The notes below the pieces were generated by a model. The model worked only from the letters and a program-made list of their open reading frames with translations, made no database searches and was not told the DNA's origin. This document shows positions 60,435-64,000 of a DNA stretch of 64,000 nt, piece by piece. This stretch comes from Laetiporus sulphureus 93-53 (Eukaryota > Basidiomycota > Agaricomycetes > Polyporales > Laetiporaceae): positions 1-64,000 of the forward strand of contig NW_024468596.1 in assembly GCF_001632365.1 (NCBI RefSeq), written 5' to 3'. Each line of letters opens with the position of its first letter. Position 1 is the first letter of the stretch. A program made the translations under genes and the position numbers.

Positions 60435-60554
60435 ATGGACGCCTTCTTCACCATCGCGACGCCCGTCCCCGCGGAGGAGACCGAGGGCTGCCAGATCCCA
60501 AACAATTATGACACGTCAAGTGGGACAGTGTCCGGTTCATGTGTTATCGCCTGA
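60435..60554 (+). CDS. Lipopeptide pheromone precursor (CaaX type)
   Basis: A 39-codon intronless frame. It begins MDAFFTIATP, the typical opening of basidiomycete mating pheromone precursors, and ends SGSCVIA-stop. CVIA is a canonical farnesylation box: the Cys would be prenylated, the last three residues removed and the end methylated. Acidic EE and E residues lie in the middle, and the mature peptide is probably about 10-14 residues from near NNYD to the Cys. It lies 743 bp beyond the 3' end of receptor 2 and converges with it (receptor on -, pheromone on +). I infer it to be a ligand gene of this receptor locus; which receptor it activates cannot be told. Confidence 0.88.
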   Translation: MDAFFTIATPVPAEETEGCQIPNNYDTSSGTVSGSCVIA

Positions 60555-61297
60555 GTGGCTTCGCTCGAAGGTACGCATTCGGCTCACATCGAATCAGGAA
60601 CCATCGCTGACGGCACTCACCCCTGACAGGCTTCTCGTCTTCGTACACACTATTCACGAACTTTGCATGACCGAACGATGACTTCGTATTCGCATTCTTC
60701 GATCTGGCGCGCCATCGCGCACGGCATTTGCCCTTATCATTTTTATGCCATTTGTTATTCGTTCACGATTCGCCGTAACTTATCAACTTCGACATGCCGG
60801 GGATTTCGGGAGGTGGTGGTCTTGAGCTGTGGGGATATAAAAGGAGTTTTGTCCTGGAAAGAGTCCAGTTGACGTACTAGAGGTTATAGCGCACGCAATC
60901 TTGCTCAGCGTAACGATTATAAATCAATTTAACCCAATAGTTTGCACATCACTCGAGTGAGCACTCACCGTCCGTACCACACCAGTACATCTCGAGGTGA
61001 ACGTCTTCTTTCTTCCAGATAAAACCAGCTCGACGTCCATGTAGTCAATTGTGTAGTCGCAAGTATGAACATGCAGTCACACTAGGGGTCCTGTAGAGGG
61101 GGAAGGAAGGTGTATGATACAGCAATGGCAACAGAGCTACAGTGGGAGTAAGTAGTACGACTTGGCTACAGCATGAGAACGAATGAGTTTGAGAATTCTG
61201 AACGCGGTCAGGCGTTCAAATGGTATATGGGTGTCGGAACGAAAGAGCGGGACGCCAGACCTCACTGTACATGTCGAAGTCTCAGCCTGTGATTTAC
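60555..61297. other. Convergent spacer between the pheromone gene and receptor 2
   Basis: The 3' flanks of both genes. No second pheromone-like frame was found on either strand by eye. Confidence 0.35.
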
Positions 61298-63163
61298 TTA
61301 TAAGGTTTCCTGCACCACAGTCATATAGATCGCTCCTTCCTCCTGTTGTCTAGAACGCTGCTGATCTCGCGAGCTGAGACTCAGGTTCCTCGTGATCAAC
61401 CTGCCCATGCTGCGTGTCCTGCGGGAATGCTTCGGAATAGGAACACTGAGGCCCCGCTCGTGTCCTTGTCGCGCTTCGTGCTCGGAGATCACAGCATCCG
61501 AGAAGGGTGCGAAGGACGGTAGCGTAGGTGAGTCGTGCAAGACCTGTGCTGGGTCCAATGCGTGCGCTGACGTATTGATCGTCGAGGATACAACGCTGGT
61601 GGACAGCGATGCAGTACTTGCAGGGCGAGAGATGTGGCGATCAGGGATCAGAGTCGGTGGGAGAACCGTAACGGACGGCAGAGGCGAGGTAGGGATGCCA
61701 GAAGGAGGACGCGGCCACTGTTGGGACAAAATGGAATGTCTGTTCGAGGCCGCATGTGCGCGTTGAGGAGGCTCAGGCTCGCCATACCAGACGACTGGGA
61801 CGTTCGTAGGCAGGGAAGACGTGCTCTGTGCCGGAACAGCAAATGGATGCGATACGTAACCGAAGGCTTCGCGCGCGACGGGCGACCCTAAGTACGTCCG
61901 GGCCGACCGAGCGAACAGATCATCCACCTCGTCGGAGGCTGTCGAAACAGGTGGCGATACCGAAGCACCTGCTGACAGCGTGACAGATATTGGAAATGGT
62001 CTGGACTTCCGTGGCTTCTGCGTCACATTGCTATGGTGCGCTTTCTCTGGATCTGCCAGGTCGGATGGTTCTGGCGACTTCAAGAGCACGTGTGGTCGCC
62101 TATCCATCGGCAGTTCGAACGACTGCCGACGCCAGTCGCGGCGGAGAGCGATCGTGGAGAACTGCTGAGCAACAGCGCGGTAACCACTGAGTGTATCCTG
62201 CCGTGCACTGGATATAAAGCCAGCAAGCGAGACGACGATGAGAACGAAGGTTGAGGCTGGTATAAGCCACCACGTGAACTCGGTGTCGACGAGGTCAGTG
62301 TCGTGAATGTCTGCAATTACGTTCACTGTGGTAAAGCGCGCGTGGACTTGATCCCAGGACGTCCATCGAAGCAAGCCTGATGGGGATACGATGGCAGCAT
62401 AAATCGAAAACGCAGTCGAAGACAAGACCAGCGAGACGATTGGAAATGAGATGAACAGTGGGCGAAGGAAGATGTATGTGCCAGCGGAATTGCGATAAGC
62501 GATGTCCAAAACTGCCCGGCTGTTGTGAGAGCGAAGATAGACGATGATACATGAAACGAGGACGGCTATGATACAGAGGATGAGCGGTGGAAGCCAGACA
62601 AGGAATATTGCGGGAATGGATCTATAAACAGATGCCGTGCAGCCGAAGCCTTCGTAGATGTCGAAGCGATGATCCTGCACGATTATGTCTGCGGTGCCCT
62701 ATCAACGATCCATAGCGCTGAGGACAAAGTGGAGTACGCACGAAGCGCCATGTAGAACATGGGCAATAGAAAGCATAGTATACATTCGAATGAGAGAACG
62801 CGGCGTCGCTCGGAGGCGTATACAGCCGGAAATATACGCCATGAGCGAAGGGTAAGACATAGACATATTGCCGGTATAGCAATTCGCGAACCGAATAGTA
62901 GCTTGGTTACTGAGCCAGAATGAATTATCATACTTTCGATGCACGCCAAACGGGGTTCACATACCTATGTCGCACCAAATAGTGAGCTTGACCTCACTGT
63001 TTGCTATCCACAATGAGCCATCGATGCCTTGAAAGACGTTGCTCATAAAGAGCCAAGCAATTAACGACAGTATAGGTATACTCCGTGATTCCCAGTGAGC
63101 GGGCGTCACCAAAATCACAAGCACGGCGCAAACGAAGGACACAGCTGGCAAACCAGGATTCAT
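61298..63163 (-). CDS. STE3: Pheromone receptor 2, STE3-type GPCR
   Basis: Three exons: 63163-62965, 62909-62742 and 62688-61298; 1758 nt, 585 residues, all introns GT-AG. It starts MNPGLPAVSFVCAVLVILV (TM1). Then come IPILSLIAWLFMSNVF (TM2), LTIWCDIVTKLLFG with AIPAICLCLTL (TM3), CILCFLLPMFYMAL (TM4), HIIVQDHRFDIYEGFGC (second outer loop), FLVWLPPLILCIIAVLVSCI (TM5), LFISFPIVSLVLSSTAFSIY (TM6) and WWLIPASTFVLIVVSLAGF (TM7). The VQDHRFDIYEGFGC loop and WCDI are diagnostic of STE3-class receptors. The 290-residue Ser/Pro-rich tail is longer than in receptor 1. The two receptors are clearly different in sequence, so they are old paralogues, not a recent duplication. The second intron acceptor is set by frame (CAG before ACATAATC). 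Confidence 0.92.
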
Positions 63164-64000
63164 GACAGTGAGAAGGTATCTGCGAGGGGTATGTTCGAGA
63201 GAAAAGAGGAGGAGGAGGAACCTGCTGTTCCTGGGCGCAACTTAAGGCGCGGAGCAGTCATCGTCAGAGGACGGAAAAACTGAGGCTGCAAGGCGATAGA
63301 ATCATCATCGGAAGTTCTCGATATCGTCCCAGTTCCATGAGGGACGGTGTCAGGTCCAGCAGAAAACAACAGTTGCCCGGGAGCGCGAACAAGAAGTTCG
63401 CCCACTGTCGTCACGGAGGCCCGCTATGCCGAGCGCATGCACTCGGTTAACGGGCATGAGCGCTGAGCACTCATTACGGCGCCTGATGGACTTTCTGGTG
63501 GAATTGACAACAAATAGAGACCCATACACAGAAAGCTGAATGATCCCGAAGATAGCAGAGAATAACGAGGTGGCTAAATATGGCAACCCTAGGAGAACGT
63601 TCATCTTTCGTCAGATGGCATATACTTTGTCAAAACGCGACGCGGTATCGAGCACGCGCATGTGTCATGAACGTGGCGAAAGAAAAAAGAGAATAGACTT
63701 TGCGGCATGATGACACCGCAGACATGATGGCATTTGCAACTATGGCATATGCCGAGTTAGTATTTTGCCTTTGTAAGTGATATTTGCAATGGTGTCATTT
63801 TGTATTTCAGATTATGAAAATGCAACAGGTTATCCAGCAATCACATATTAGTTACAAACTTTTTGAGATATGCAAGCATCATGCATATTTAAACAATATG
63901 TCAAAATTTAGCGCTGTGAAATTTGAGTCACAAATTATATATATTAGATGACATTCAAGTCCAACAGATGAAGACACAAAGTGTAGATCAGTCAAGGAGG
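63164..64000. other. Upstream of receptor 2, AT-rich right edge
   Basis: The promoter of receptor 2. Beyond about 63700 the sequence becomes AT-rich and includes an inverted pair TGACACC/GGTGTCA (63711-63717 and 63791-63797) that may belong to a repeat cut by the window edge. No gene is seen. Confidence 0.35.

Noticed and set aside
1..64000. CRISPR arrays, bacterial operons, tRNA and rRNA genes
   Set aside because: No spaced direct repeats, no ribosome-binding-site architecture, and no convincing tRNA A/B-box pair was found by eye; the gene structure is eukaryotic throughout.

Overview
The window looks like nuclear DNA of a filamentous basidiomycete, most likely an Agaricomycete. Introns are short (mostly 45-65 nt), with GT-AG ends and consistent phases. 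Conserved eukaryotic genes (RPN9, MRD1, prefoldin 3, a SHPRH-type SNF2/RING ligase) sit beside basidiomycete-specific ones: two STE3-class pheromone receptors and a CaaX lipopeptide pheromone precursor. All calls come from reading the sequence and joining exons by hand; no database search was run.

Layout. 1-5.9 kb is transposon-rich: a probable LTR fragment (61-494), a decayed LINE on the minus strand (about 495-4190), and a terminal-inverted-repeat element (5191-5885). 6.6-20 kb carries four paralogues of one unusual gene family: A (6579-9268, -), B (11691-13516, -), C (14726-16176, -) and D (17360-19999, +). A fifth paralogue, E (32944-34825, +), lies 13 kb further on. A second copy of the inverted-repeat element (10031-11267) sits just beyond the 3' end of B. 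20.7-31.8 kb is housekeeping: SHPRH/IRC20-like ligase, prefoldin 3, MRD1 and an FMP46-like protein. 35.9-47.0 kb has a two-Myb telobox protein, RPN9, an SMP-30-type lactonase and an MFS transporter. 47.5-63.2 kb looks like a pheromone/receptor (B-type mating) locus: receptor 1 (47563-49182), receptor 2 (61298-63163) and a pheromone precursor (60435-60554), with two unrecognised genes between them.

The most interesting system is the five-paralogue family. Each member has the same exon plan: phase-2, 0, 0, 0 and 1 introns, with exon 3 always 42 nt and exon 4 always 57 nt. They share an N-terminal module with YPLW and IGDVG motifs and a basic HYxKLK segment. In A and D the last exon encodes an eight-repeat WD40 propeller. 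In B it holds only a decayed stump, in C a short unrelated tail, and in E an open but unrelated tail of about 154 residues. The propeller has been lost or replaced at least three times while the N-terminal module was kept. A and B also share a 1.2-kb near-identical tract that ends abruptly at intron 4.

Other notable points: a 60-nt tandem copy that lacks a 52-nt intron exactly (41641-41824), two GC-AG introns, and a weak C/D-snoRNA-like pattern in the longest MRD1 intron.
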